The notes below the pieces were generated by a model. It saw nothing but the letters and a program-made list of their open reading frames with translations, had not been told where the DNA came from and made no database searches. From NCBI RefSeq assembly GCF_000590555.1, contig NC_022198.1:1318583-1382582 (forward strand): a stretch of DNA of 64,000 nt, written 5' to 3'. The position numbers and the translations under genes are program-made. Numbering within the stretch: the first letter of the stretch is position 1; every line of letters begins with the position of its first letter. The stretch is from Corynebacterium argentoratense DSM 44202. GTDB lineage: Bacteria > Actinomycetota > Actinomycetes > Mycobacteriales > Mycobacteriaceae. Of the stretch, positions 38,058 through 46,123 are shown one piece after another.

Positions 38058-38548
38058 TTTGCCTCCATGATGCTTCGAAGGACGATCAGTGCGACGCCGA
38101 TGGTGATGGCGGAATCAGCGAGGTTGAACACGGCAAAACTACCGACGGAAATGAAGTCCACGACGTGGCCGACGAAAAATCCGGGTGCGCGGAAGAGGCG
38201 ATCGATGACGTTGCCCAGCGCGCCGCCGGCGATGAGCGCTAGGCCAAGGCCGGCGATGGCATCGGGGCGGCCAAAAATCCGGGAGACTTTGCCGCGAAGG
38301 ATGACGATGGTGATGCCGATGCCGAAAAACAATTGGATAGCGGTGAACACAGGCGTGAGGTTTTCGCCCATGGAAAACGCCGCCCCGGAGTTAAACAGAA
38401 GGTAGAAGCGGAACCAGTCGCCGATGAGGTACAGGGGTTGGCCCGGTTCTAAGGTGGCGAGCACCACGGCTTTGCTGAGCTGGTCAGCTGCAACGACTGC
38501 TGCGATGGCGGCAAGCAGGCTGCGGGTGTGTGGCCGGGTGCTGTTCAC
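38054..38548 (-). CDS. lspA: Lipoprotein signal peptidase
   Basis: Aspartyl protease that removes lipoprotein signal peptides after diacylglyceryl transfer; four membrane helices. Catalytic Asp residues in [12 protein letters not shown] (near 117) and [12 protein letters not shown] (near 143). The GTG at 38548 ([12 protein letters not shown]) is chosen because AGGA sits a few bases ahead; an ATG 11 codons upstream (MIWGVNDTG) is possible. It serves the many lipoproteins of this window. Confidence 0.94.
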   Translation of the reverse strand: MNSTRPHTRSLLAAIAAVVAADQLSKAVVLATLEPGQPLYLIGDWFRFYLLFNSGAAFSMGENLTPVFTAIQLFFGIGITIVILRGKVSRIFGRPDAIAGLGLALIAGGALGNVIDRLFRAPGFFVGHVVDFISVGSFAVFNLADSAITIGVALIVLRSIMEAK

Positions 38549-38604
38549 AGCGTTTCCTGTGTCATTCACGCCCCATATCATTGCACACCGGTAGCCTATA
38601 ACCC

Positions 38605-39435
38605 ATGAGTTACCCGCGTATTGCTGCCGCTGTGTGTGCGTGTTTGCTGCTTGTTGGTTGTGCTGATGGTGATTACTCGGGCACTGATGGGCAGGATCAG
38701 GCGTTGGATAATGCGGTGGGGGCGACTATTGATCAGCCGCGTGTGACGCTGAAGGAGCCTGGTCAGGATCCGAAGGTTGTGCGGTTTGACGTCGCGAACG
38801 TGGATACGTCGCGGGTGTTGGTGACTGCTACGGCTTTTGCGCAGGAGGTTGGTGGGGACCCTTCACTACCCGCACCGGATTCTGGTGAGCGTGAGCTGAA
38901 GGTCAGCCGCGAGGGTCAGGTGTTGCGTTTTGTGATGCCTGATGGTTTCCGCGCGACGTGGATGGATGTCGATGACACTGGGCGTTATTCCGCGGTGGCG
39001 TTTCGTGCGCCGGAAGATGCGTCGGATGAGCAGCGTGTGGCCGATGAAAAGGCGATGAAGTTACTGATGGCTGTGCCAGTGATTCTACCGACGGATGCCG
39101 TGGGTGTGGGCGGTTCGTGGTCGGTGGATTCGCGTGTTGCTGGGGATTCAACGTTGTTGCAGACGACGACGTATACGGTGACGGCGATGGACGATGAGGG
39201 AATGGATGTTGACGTCGCGGTGGTTCAGCGTCCTGCGGTGACGTCGGTTGGCGACGAGTTGGATGTGTTGGATTCTTCTAGCGAGTCGTCGGGCAGTATG
39301 CGTATTGATTTTGCCCAGCCAGTTCCGAGGTGGATGAGCGTGGATGTCTCGACGCGGGTGGTCTATGGCAAGCGTGGGGCTGATGATGCATTGAATGTTG
39401 TGCAGGATATGACAACGCACGTGGGGCTTAAGTAG
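38605..39435 (+). CDS. Putative lipoprotein, function unknown
   Basis: 276 residues with a signal peptide and lipobox (ACLLLVGC, Cys near residue 19), then a linker of Asp, Gly and Gln. The mature part is mostly beta-strand by appearance, with GVGGSWSVDSRVAGDSTLL and a terminal DMTTHVGLK resembling DUF6263-like secreted proteins; this family match is tentative. Divergent from lspA with a 56-base gap and followed by a strong bidirectional terminator. Confidence 0.8.
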   Translation: MSYPRIAAAVCACLLLVGCADGDYSGTDGQDQALDNAVGATIDQPRVTLKEPGQDPKVVRFDVANVDTSRVLVTATAFAQEVGGDPSLPAPDSGERELKVSREGQVLRFVMPDGFRATWMDVDDTGRYSAVAFRAPEDASDEQRVADEKAMKLLMAVPVILPTDAVGVGGSWSVDSRVAGDSTLLQTTTYTVTAMDDEGMDVDVAVVQRPAVTSVGDELDVLDSSSESSGSMRIDFAQPVPRWMSVDVSTRVVYGKRGADDALNVVQDMTTHVGLK

Positions 39436-39438
39436 TTG

Positions 39439-39484
39439 ACAAAAATAAACGCCCAGGGTTATTCACCCTGAGCGTTTATTTGTC
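39439..39484. terminator. Bidirectional intrinsic terminator
   Basis: AAATAAACGC and CAGGGT pair with ACCCTG and GCGTTTATTT across a short TATTC-type loop; A-runs on one side and T-runs on the other serve both strands. It separates the two convergent lipoprotein genes. Confidence 0.85.
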
Positions 39485-39495
39485 GTTGTGAAGGT

Positions 39496-40074
39496 TTATT
39501 GTTGTGCTTCGCCTACGGCGGGAGCTTCCATTCCTTCTGCGGGTGCGGCAGGGGCAGCGTCATTGCCGTCGGTGCACATGGCAGGGACCTGCTCTGGGGG
39601 CACAACGTTGGTGATCAGCATGCAGGCCCACTTGGTGGATAGTTTCCAGGTGCCGTCTTCGTAGACGAATTCGACGTCCTTGACGTTTTGTTCGGGGCGG
39701 TCCGGCAGGGTGAAGGTGACCAGTGCCAGTGCGGAGTTGGGGCTGTAGCCTTCCATGACTGGGTCTTCTACGCGGAATTCTGCGCCGGATTCTTCCTTGG
39801 CACGGACCATGGTGTCGAACAGTTCGGGGGCTTGCTCGCCGCCTTGGATGGCCTGTGCTTTTTCTTCGTTGGGTACGGCTGGGTCGACGACGCGGGCGAG
39901 AACTTCGTTGAGTTCTGCGGCGGTGGGGAGGTCTTGTTGGGTCGCAGTCGTGGACTGTGCGGTGGTGCTGCTGCGGGTGGTGTCAGCGGCTTTGTCCCCG
40001 TTGCTGGAGCAGGCTGCGACGCTCAGCATGGTGGTGACTGCGGCTGCGATAGCTATTAGTTTGCGAGTCTTCAT
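39496..40074 (-). CDS. Secreted lipoprotein, Mtb12-like low-molecular-weight antigen family
   Basis: 192 residues. Signal peptide with lipobox (TTMLSVAAC), a Ser/Thr/Gln linker, then a folded domain: LPTAAELNEVLARVVDPAVP, EFRVEDPVMEGYSPNSALA, VEFVYEDGTWKLSTKWACML. This fits the NTF2-like MTB12 family, ending in a Pro/Ala-rich tail. Function unknown. Divergent from asparaginase with 47 bases between starts. Confidence 0.75.
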   Translation of the reverse strand: MKTRKLIAIAAAVTTMLSVAACSSNGDKAADTTRSSTTAQSTTATQQDLPTAAELNEVLARVVDPAVPNEEKAQAIQGGEQAPELFDTMVRAKEESGAEFRVEDPVMEGYSPNSALALVTFTLPDRPEQNVKDVEFVYEDGTWKLSTKWACMLITNVVPPEQVPAMCTDGNDAAPAAPAEGMEAPAVGEAQQ

Positions 40075-40121
40075 GGGGGACTATGTTACCTGAGGCGCTC
40101 GGGTGTGGCACTCTGGATAGC

Positions 40122-41042
40122 ATGAAGAAAATCGTGGTGTTGACTACTGGCGGGACTATTGCGTGCACGACTTCCCCGGAGGGCGTGCTGTTGCCGACGG
40201 TATCGGGGCGGGATCTGATTGCGCCGGTGGCGGCCCGTTTTGGGGAGGATTTTTCTTTTGATGTTCGGGAGTTGAATCGTCTGGATTCTGCGGCGATGAC
40301 GTTTGCGGATGTTGATGAGATTGTTGGGGAAATTCACAGGGTTTTCGAAGATCCGTCTGTGACGGGCATTGTGGTCACTCATGGTACGGATTCGATGGAG
40401 GAGACTGCGGTTGCGGTGGATTGTTTCCATAATGATTCGCGGCCGGTGATTTTTACGGGGGCTCAGAAGTCTTTTGATCATCCGGAGGCTGATGGTCCGG
40501 GGAATTTGTTTGAGGCGTGTGTGATTGCTGCGGATGATTCTGCGCGTGGGATTGGCACCTTGGTGGTGTTTGGGCATGCGGTGATCCCTGCTCGTGGGTG
40601 CGTGAAGTGGCATACCAGTGACGAGTTAGCGTTTGCGACTAATGGTCCGGAGGAGCCAACACGCCCGGATCCGATTGCTCCGGTTGCGTTGGATGGCACT
40701 CGGGTGGATATTGTGCCGGCGTTTGCGGGGGCTGATCGGACGCTTATTGATGCTGCGGTGGCTGCGGGTGCAGAGGGCATTGTGGTGGAGGCGATGGGTG
40801 CTGGCAATGTGGGGCGTCAGTTGGCGTTGGGCATTGTTGATGCGTTGGATGCGGGGATTCCGGTGGTTGTGACAACGCGTGTGCCTCGGGGTGATGTGTT
40901 TGGTTCGTATGGTGGCGCCGGTGGCGGTGCGACGTTGGCGGCGAAGGGTGCGTTGGGGTCGACGTATTTTAGGGCGGCGCAGGCTCGTGTGTTGTTGGCG
41001 GTGGCGATTGCTAGTGGCGTGCACCCTGCGACCTTGTTTTAG
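40122..41042 (+). CDS. L-asparaginase
   Basis: Hydrolyses asparagine to aspartate and ammonia (306 residues, type I/II fold). The nucleophilic Thr is in VVLTTGGTIACTTS at the N-terminus, and the second catalytic Thr-Asp pair in VVTHGTDSMEETA. The start is the ATG at 40122 (MKKIVVL); the open frame's 13 upstream codons lie in the promoter region. No signal peptide, so cytoplasmic. Followed by a strong terminator. Confidence 0.94.
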   Translation: MKKIVVLTTGGTIACTTSPEGVLLPTVSGRDLIAPVAARFGEDFSFDVRELNRLDSAAMTFADVDEIVGEIHRVFEDPSVTGIVVTHGTDSMEETAVAVDCFHNDSRPVIFTGAQKSFDHPEADGPGNLFEACVIAADDSARGIGTLVVFGHAVIPARGCVKWHTSDELAFATNGPEEPTRPDPIAPVALDGTRVDIVPAFAGADRTLIDAAVAAGAEGIVVEAMGAGNVGRQLALGIVDALDAGIPVVVTTRVPRGDVFGSYGGAGGGATLAAKGALGSTYFRAAQARVLLAVAIASGVHPATLF

Positions 41043-41062
41043 CTTGTCTTAGCTCGTTTGTT

Positions 41063-41097
41063 ACCCCCTCTTCACCGAAAGAGGGGGTCTTTTTTGT
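41063..41097 (+). terminator. Rho-independent terminator after asparaginase
   Basis: ACCCCCTCTT (41063-41072) pairs with AAAGAGGGGGT (41078-41088) across a short loop and is followed by CTTTTTTGTTTT. A clean classical terminator for the plus strand. Confidence 0.93.
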
Positions 41098-41145
41098 TTT
41101 ACCTTCTATGATGAGCGCAAAACTAGTGTGAGAGGTGAACCTATC

Positions 41146-42717
41146 GTGTCGCAGCCTGACCTTTATGACAATCGTGGTTTTGCGGTAGTGGATGTGGAGA
41201 CCAGTGGTCTTTCCCAGTGGGATCGTGTGATCGAAATTGGGCTGGTGCTGTTGGATCCGCAGTTTCAGGTTCAGGGCGAGTGGCAGACGTTGGTGTGGTC
41301 GAAGCGGGTGGGTTCGACGGAGCATCATGGGTTGACGCGGGAGGATCTTGAGGATGCGCCTGCGTTTGCGGAGATCGCCGATGAGTTCGCCTCGCTGCTG
41401 CATGGCAGGGTTTTTGTAGCGCATAATGTGAGTTTTGATGCGCGTATGTTGCGTTCGGAGTTTGAGCGTGTGGGGGTGGATGCTGGGGAGTTCTTCAACA
41501 ATTCGGTGTGCACGATGCTTGTTGGCCGTGAGCGTTTTGGGTGCACGGGTAAGTTGTCGGATTGCTTGCGCATGGCGGGGATTGCGCAGTCTGGTGCGCA
41601 TCATGCGATGAATGATGCCCGGCATACGGCGGAGCTGTTGCAGTTTTTTGCCTCCGATAAGGCGGCGCAGAAGATTTTGTTGCGTCGTGAGTACACGTTG
41701 GAGGACATGGTGGGTGTACGGCAGTTGGGGTTGGTCCGCGGGACGAGGCTTGCCCGTGGTGAGCAGTTGCCGGAGGGGGCCCAGCGTGGTTGGGTTGCGC
41801 GTGTAGCTAGTCGTGTGCCGGCTTCGGGGGATGCGCGGGTGGATAAGTACCGTTCGGTGTTGGCTAAGGCCTTGGCTGATGGCTATGTGTCGCGTGCGGA
41901 GGTGCGGGAGCTTGGCGATGTTGCACGTTCAGTGGGTCTTGACGCCGCGGGGGTTCAGGCCGAGCATTTGCGTTTCTTTTCCCAGGTGGCGTTGGCTGCG
42001 TGGGAGGATGGGGTGCTTGATGCTGATGAGCGTGCGCGTTTGTTGACTGTGGCGCAGTGTTTGGAGGTGCCGGCACGGGTGCGGGATCGTTTGTTGGCCG
42101 AACCGGTGGATGTGGTGTCGGTTGCCAGGGGTGGTGTGTGGTCGCCTGGTGAAGGGTCCCGTGTAAGTTTTGTGGGTCGTTTGTCGCAGCCTGCTGCCGC
42201 GTGGGATGGGCGTTTGGAGGAGTTGGGGCTTACTCGGGGTGCTTTGGCGAAGTCGACGGCTGTGTTGGTGGCGGCTGATCCTGCTGCACCGTTGGCTACG
42301 GTGGCGAAGGCGCGTGCTGCGGGTATTCCGGTGGTTGACGAGGTCAACTTTGTTGAGCTGCTGGATGTGTTGGAAGAGCGGCTGCACTCCCCCGCTGACG
42401 AGGTTGATGCAACGGATCCTGTTGTCGATCCAGCGCCCGTTGAGCCAGCTGCCGTTGAGCCAGCTGCCGCTCCCGCCCCTGAGGCTCAAGAGCCCGAGCC
42501 TGCGCCAGAGGCTCAAAAGCCCGAGCCCCAGCAACCTCCGGCTCAGCAGCCTGCAGCTCAGATAGCTACCCCGGTGCAAGCTGTTGCTACCCCTCAACAG
42601 CCTGCACCGTATGGCGTTGAATCTAAGAAGTCTGTGAGCCCGGCGCTGGGTTGCGGTTGCGCGACGATCGCGTTGTTCGTTGTTGTGGTGGTCGTGCTGG
42701 TTTTGCTTATGGTCTAG
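41146..42717 (+). CDS. DnaQ-type exonuclease with TerB-like and BRCT-like regions and a C-terminal membrane helix
   Basis: 523 residues from GTG 41146 (VSQPDLYDNRG) with GAGGTGA seven bases ahead. Region 1 (about 10-180) is a DEDDh 3'-5' exonuclease: VVDVETSGL, HNVSFDARML, and HHAMNDARHTAEL with the His/Asp. Region 2 (about 225-310) is helical with acidic repeats (ADGYVSRAEVRELGDVA, AWEDGVLDADERARLL) resembling TerB. Region 3 (about 338-410) is BRCT-like (RVSFVGRLSQPAAAWDGRL, KARAAGIPVVDEVNFVELL). A Pro/Ala/Glu/Gln-rich linker of ~80 residues leads to a tail helix (GCGCATIALFVVVVVVLVLL). The membrane tail is unusual for this enzyme class. Confidence 0.88.
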   Translation: MSQPDLYDNRGFAVVDVETSGLSQWDRVIEIGLVLLDPQFQVQGEWQTLVWSKRVGSTEHHGLTREDLEDAPAFAEIADEFASLLHGRVFVAHNVSFDARMLRSEFERVGVDAGEFFNNSVCTMLVGRERFGCTGKLSDCLRMAGIAQSGAHHAMNDARHTAELLQFFASDKAAQKILLRREYTLEDMVGVRQLGLVRGTRLARGEQLPEGAQRGWVARVASRVPASGDARVDKYRSVLAKALADGYVSRAEVRELGDVARSVGLDAAGVQAEHLRFFSQVALAAWEDGVLDADERARLLTVAQCLEVPARVRDRLLAEPVDVVSVARGGVWSPGEGSRVSFVGRLSQPAAAWDGRLEELGLTRGALAKSTAVLVAADPAAPLATVAKARAAGIPVVDEVNFVELLDVLEERLHSPADEVDATDPVVDPAPVEPAAVEPAAAPAPEAQEPEPAPEAQKPEPQQPPAQQPAAQIATPVQAVATPQQPAPYGVESKKSVSPALGCGCATIALFVVVVVVLVLLMV

Positions 42718-42730
42718 CCAACATAAAAAT

Positions 42731-42799
42731 TCTGCAAAGTATCGGTTAGAACCTCTGCAAACTGCCGGATAGACTCGCTGCAAAATATCGAATAAGCAG
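42731..42799. repeat. Three 23-bp iteron-like direct repeats
   Basis: Units at 42731-42753, 42754-42776 and 42777-42799 share the core CTGCAAA-N-T-NN-CG followed by A/T-rich GGTTAGA/GGATAGA/AATAAG. The core starts at 42732, 42755 and 42778, an exact 23-bp period. They lie between two convergent genes, where no promoter is expected. Spacing near two helical turns suggests repeated protein binding sites. Confidence 0.75.
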
Positions 42800-42841
42800 G
42801 TTGAGGACACGCTTGCCCTAGTTGCTGGGCGCCTTGGCCAC

Positions 42842-43195
42842 TTAGGCTTTTTTCACGATTGATGATTTGAGTTTCATCGCTCCGAAGCCGTCGATTTTGC
42901 AGTCGATGTTGTGCTCGCCGCCGTCAGGGTTGAGCCGGATGTTGCGTACTTTCATCCCGGCTTTGAGGGGTTGCTGGGCGCCTTTGACTTTCATGGTGGT
43001 GGTGATGGTGACAGTGTCGCCGTCCTGCAACGGGTTGCCCACGGCGTCAACGATGACGTCGCGTTGGGTGTCGGTTTCCGCGTCGTTGTTGGCGCTGTCG
43101 GCGGTGAATTCGTGGGCACATTCGGGGCAGATGATCAGCGCGTCGAGTTCATAGGTGTAGTCGCTGCTGCATTCGGGGCAGGAGGGGATGCTCAT
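42842..43195 (-). CDS. YjdM/PhnA-family zinc-ribbon protein
   Basis: 117 residues from ATG 43195 (MSIPSCPEC). The N-terminal zinc ribbon ([21 protein letters not shown]) is followed by the PhnA domain with [18 protein letters not shown] and the conserved C-terminus [18 protein letters not shown]. The family was once linked to phosphonate use but its role is unclear. The open frame runs 17 codons farther upstream without a better start. Confidence 0.92.
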   Translation of the reverse strand: MSIPSCPECSSDYTYELDALIICPECAHEFTADSANNDAETDTQRDVIVDAVGNPLQDGDTVTITTTMKVKGAQQPLKAGMKVRNIRLNPDGGEHNIDCKIDGFGAMKLKSSIVKKA

Positions 43196-43281
43196 GGGTT
43201 TAAGTGTCCCACTTCCTCGTTGTTCGGGCGAATCTGCGGAGTACATGGCGAGCTAGGCAGCGCAGTATTGGTTCAGTAGAT

Positions 43282-43368
43282 GACACAGTAGCGACACAGT
43301 AGAGCAACGCCTCTACCTGCGCTAATACCCCCACCGGCCATACAATTGCTCCACAGCATGACACAGTA
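43282..43368. repeat. GACACAGTA repeats upstream of yjdM
   Basis: GACACAGTA occurs at 43282-43290, 43293-43301 (11 bases apart, one helical turn) and 43360-43368. The first pair is about 90 bases upstream of the yjdM start and could be an operator. Confidence 0.5.
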
Positions 43369-43498
43369 ACCCGTAGGCCCCGCTGGTGACTTCGAGTAAT
43401 GACGACCCCATCAAAACAGGCCCTGTTTGAAAGGTCTTCGCAACGTGGATGTTGCTGAGGTTTTGGGAAAGTCCCGCACGACAGCTAATCGGCCGTAA

Positions 43499-43508
43499 TG
43501 ACGCCGCG
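43499..43508 (+). repeat. Extragenic copy of the over-represented 10-mer TGACGCCGCG
   Basis: The only exact copy of 22 in this window that lies outside an intact coding gene; preceded by A like most others. It shows that the motif is not kept only for the amino acids it encodes. Confidence 0.7.
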
Positions 43509-43524
43509 GGCCCTCCGCTCCAGG

Positions 43525-43551
43525 CAACTATTCGGGATTTCCGAATAGTTG
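43525..43551. promoter_or_regulatory. Perfect 11-bp inverted repeat
   Basis: CAACTATTCGG (43525-43535) and CCGAATAGTTG (43541-43551) with a GATTT spacer. As DNA it is a strong dyad for a dimeric XRE-type regulator; as RNA it is a stable hairpin but has no U-run. It is about 230 bases upstream of the orphan gene and inside the relic. Confidence 0.6.
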
Positions 43552-43782
43552 ACCGATCTCTCAGTCCGGCTCGTAAGCCAATATCACGAGCCCGGGCTGT
43601 AGTCGCTAGAGCTCGCCTGCTGTCGCGGCGAGGTAGCACTCCATCAGGGCAGCAACGATGTCTTTTTCCTCGATTCCAAGGGCGAACCCGTAGGCTTTTC
43701 CACTGCCGCATCGAGGGCTTTGTGGACCTTCATAAGCGCTGGGTAAAGCTAGGAATCGTCAGGCTGCATCGATAGTTGCTTC

Positions 43783-44409
43783 ATGCCCGACTTCGACGAA
43801 ACCGTGCCGGAAACACTATCGGCTCCCCACGGTAACGCGCACCCCAGTAGCTTCCACCCCGGACCACAATCGGCCTACAAATTTATAGCCCTGTTCAAAG
43901 CGAAGTCTAAACAATTGAACAGCAGCCACGCTTTCAGCGATCCCACCCTACCGTCAGGCTACTTCCCTGGTGCCGCCAGTGTCATTCTGACCATGTGCCA
44001 CAGCGGCCTGCAACATCTAACCCTCCAAGAAGTCGAAACCAGGCTCAAAACCATCGACGCGCGCAATCGCCCAACCAGCAATGACGAGCACGAAGCCCTC
44101 CGGCTCTACTACTTCTACGGCGACGGCCGCACATGGGATGAGTGCGTTCGGGACAAAACACTCCTGCTCAAGCATGAGCAACAAGTTCTGGATCTCCTTG
44201 ACAATCCCGATCTCCTGGAGGAGCTAAAATCGCCACACATGCCAGGTTCATCCCTGGCTCCACTGAATCTCCAGGAGTTTATCGAGCACCTGAATGAACT
44301 CGACGACCCCGATACCTACGTCCGTCAACTCTTCAGCAACGGCCCCGTGTCTTTCAAGCGGCCGGATGGCTTCCCGAGCGACCTGGGCGATCTCTTCGAT
44401 CGTGAATAA
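43783..44409 (+). CDS. Orphan hypothetical protein
   Basis: 208 residues, no signal peptide or membrane segment, acidic, with many Leu/Glu/Asp. Features seen: QSAYKFIALFKAKSKQLNSS, YFPGAASVILTMCHSGLQHL, ALRLYYFYGDGRTWDECVRD, and a C-terminus rich in Asp and Pro ending DLGDLFDRE. No family recognised. The upstream dyad and the DUF397-like relic hint at a small accessory cargo module. Codon choice (CAG, AAC, CTC rich) differs from the GTG/TTG-rich neighbours. It ends 42 bases from the convergent dinB. Confidence 0.6.
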   Translation: MPDFDETVPETLSAPHGNAHPSSFHPGPQSAYKFIALFKAKSKQLNSSHAFSDPTLPSGYFPGAASVILTMCHSGLQHLTLQEVETRLKTIDARNRPTSNDEHEALRLYYFYGDGRTWDECVRDKTLLLKHEQQVLDLLDNPDLLEELKSPHMPGSSLAPLNLQEFIEHLNELDDPDTYVRQLFSNGPVSFKRPDGFPSDLGDLFDRE

Positions 44410-44450
44410 CGCACCAGCATGGGGTCGTCCCTCGGATTGAACCGGAAACG

Positions 44451-45812
44451 CTACCTGTCACCCCACGCCAAACTATCCAAAGGGTCCCCCGGCCGCAGCG
44501 CAGGATCATCCGTCGCGAAACTTTTTGTCCGCCCCGGCGGCGTCGCCCTCGTCTCAAAACGAACTGTCATCCGCCCAAAACCCACACCTTGGATCCACCC
44601 ATGCCCATATTCTTCATGCACGACATCCTGGGTAGCCCACCAATCACTCATGACGTCGCGTTCAATCTGCAGGTCCTCAGCAACCGTCGCGGGCGCACGC
44701 ACCCCCACCTCGTAATCAACATCTGTATCTTTGGCTAATGCAACCGGCTGCAACTCCGGAAACAGCGCATCCTGCATGCCAAACTCCAGGCCAGAAAACG
44801 ACACCCCTACCAGGCGAATGGGCCCGACCTCGTTGGGGTAGCGCACCAAACTACCGGCCATCTTTTCCAACACGTGCTCATTGTCTGTCGCATAGTCAAT
44901 ACTGTGCGAGCGGCTTTGGGTTTGAAAGTCTGCCAACTTCAGCTTCACGCTCACCGTCCGGGCGCCACGGCCATCCTTCAGCAGCCTACGGTAAGCAGCA
45001 TTAAAGGCCCGGTCCACCGCAGCGTCAACCTCCGCAGAAGTCGTCAGGTCTTTCGGGTAGGTGTATTCCGCACCGATTGACTTGGAGACGCCCCGCGGCT
45101 CCACCGGTTCCGGGTCGATGCCGCGCGCACGCTGCCACAAACTCAAACCAACGGCACGCCCGAGTGTCATTTCGGCTTCTTTCTGCGTCAGCGCAGCCAA
45201 GTCTTCGATGGTCTCAACACCAATCTGACGCAGCTTCTGCCCGGCCACCGCCCCCACACCCCACAATTTCCTTACTGGAAGTGGTGCCAGAAACTCCATC
45301 TCGGTGTCCCGCGGCAGCACCATCACCCCATCGGGTTTAGCCAGGCCAGAGGCAATCTTGGCGTACTGTTTGCCCGAACCCGCACCAATCGATGCCGTTA
45401 GACCCGTCACCTCAAGCACCTTGGCGCGCAGCCCTTCTGCCCAATCGCCGACTTCTTCTTCGGTGGCGCCGACTAACTGCTGGGGTTCGATGAAGGCTTC
45501 GTCGATGCTGATCTGCTGGATCACCCCCGCTTGCTCCGCCACCAGTGAAAACACCCTGTGCGACGCTGCCGAATACACCGCATGTCGGGGCCTCACCACC
45601 ACAACCCCAGGGCCAACCTGTCGTTTAGCTTGGTTGGTGGGCATCGCCGAATGCGCCCCGAACGCACGTGCCTCATAGCTTGCGCCAGCGACGACGCCGC
45701 GTCCTCCCATGCCACCAACCAGCACCGGGCGGCCACGGAGGGTGGGGCGGGTGAGCTGCTCGACGGATGCGAAAAAAGCATCCATATCGATGTGCAAAAC
45801 CCAGCGAGACAT
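44451..45812 (-). CDS. dinB: DNA polymerase IV (Y-family)
   Basis: Translesion polymerase (453 residues from ATG 45812, MSRWVLHIDMDAFFASVEQ). Metal-binding DMD in the first motif, SIDEAFIE near residue 101, and thumb and little-finger domains. The DinB helix-hairpin-helix LWGVGAVAGQKLRQIG is clear. A C-terminal ~90-residue extension (to GDPLDSLAWGDR) lacks an obvious QLxLF clamp-binding peptide. The frame extends 23 codons upstream without a better start. No LexA-type SOS box was seen upstream. Confidence 0.93.
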   Translation of the reverse strand: MSRWVLHIDMDAFFASVEQLTRPTLRGRPVLVGGMGGRGVVAGASYEARAFGAHSAMPTNQAKRQVGPGVVVVRPRHAVYSAASHRVFSLVAEQAGVIQQISIDEAFIEPQQLVGATEEEVGDWAEGLRAKVLEVTGLTASIGAGSGKQYAKIASGLAKPDGVMVLPRDTEMEFLAPLPVRKLWGVGAVAGQKLRQIGVETIEDLAALTQKEAEMTLGRAVGLSLWQRARGIDPEPVEPRGVSKSIGAEYTYPKDLTTSAEVDAAVDRAFNAAYRRLLKDGRGARTVSVKLKLADFQTQSRSHSIDYATDNEHVLEKMAGSLVRYPNEVGPIRLVGVSFSGLEFGMQDALFPELQPVALAKDTDVDYEVGVRAPATVAEDLQIERDVMSDWWATQDVVHEEYGHGWIQGVGFGRMTVRFETRATPPGRTKSFATDDPALRPGDPLDSLAWGDR

Positions 45813-45916
45813 ACTTACAACCTTAACTGGCGGTTGCCCCATCACAGATAGAAGTAAGCCTCGCTGACTACACGAGGTCAATCACTGGATCGAAGCAACA
45901 TTCGCGAGGCCCAATT

Positions 45917-46042
45917 CCAGACTAGAGTTTAGTCCAAAAACGCCCCTGACCAGGAGAGCCTGTCCAGAGTCTCGCCAAATTCTGCCCAACACTCTCATTC
46001 CTGACTCTCGCCAGAGTCTCAACAAACTGTCACCAGACTCTA
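45917..46042. repeat. Four CCAGA(C/G)T-type repeats with 47-bp spacing
   Basis: CCAGACTAGAG (45917-45927), CCAGAGTCTC (45964-45973), CCAGAGTCTC (46011-46020) and CCAGACTCTA (46033-46042). The first three start exactly 47 bases apart. GACTCT-CGCC-AGAGTC (within 46002-46019) and GACT-N7-AGTC (45919-45933) are local dyads. A multi-site operator is plausible. Confidence 0.5.
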
Positions 46043-46106
46043 AGGCCCTGGCGGCGGCAACCACTTGGGGCACCATCATGGCTAACCAGCCCTACGTCAG
46101 GCGGCG

Positions 46107-46123
46107 CTACCCCCCGGGGGTAG
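46107..46123. promoter_or_regulatory. CsoR-like G-tract palindrome
   Basis: CTACCCCC (46107-46114), one base, GGGGGTAG (46116-46123): a perfect 8-bp dyad ending 33 bases before the micropeptide start. TAC-C-tract/G-tract-GTA is the layout known for copper-sensing CsoR repressor operators in actinobacteria. Assignment is by pattern only. Confidence 0.45.

Larger units (their letters stand above)
43380..43746 (+). pseudogene. Relic resembling a helix-turn-helix / DUF397 gene
   Basis: One plus-strand frame reads CLKGLRNVDVAEVLGKSRTT (about 43429-43490) and stops, an HTH-like fragment. After an in-frame stop another stretch ends LDSKGEPVGFSTAASRALW, then TFISAG and TAA (43746), similar to the D-S-K-x-P...F..A.W..F...G pattern of DUF397 proteins, which pair with XRE regulators in actinobacteria. 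No start codon or continuous frame remains. The family link is tentative. Confidence 0.3.
43196..43782. other. 587-base region without an intact gene
   Basis: Contains three GACACAGTA repeats, a relic resembling a DNA-binding/DUF397 gene, a perfect 11-bp inverted repeat and one extragenic copy of TGACGCCGCG. Open frames on the minus strand here have atypical composition (Arg-rich, no motifs) and are taken as non-coding. Confidence 0.5.

Noticed and set aside
41929..42810. 293-codon minus-strand frame over the exonuclease gene
   Set aside because: Antisense to clear exonuclease motifs, with low-complexity Ser/Leu/Arg composition.
43322..43711. 129-codon minus-strand frame upstream of the orphan gene
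   Set aside because: Arg-rich, no ribosome site or motif, and it crosses the perfect inverted repeat and the plus-strand relic.
45813..45900. SOS (LexA) box upstream of dinB
   Set aside because: No TCGAAC-N4-GTTCGA-like dyad is visible near the dinB start.
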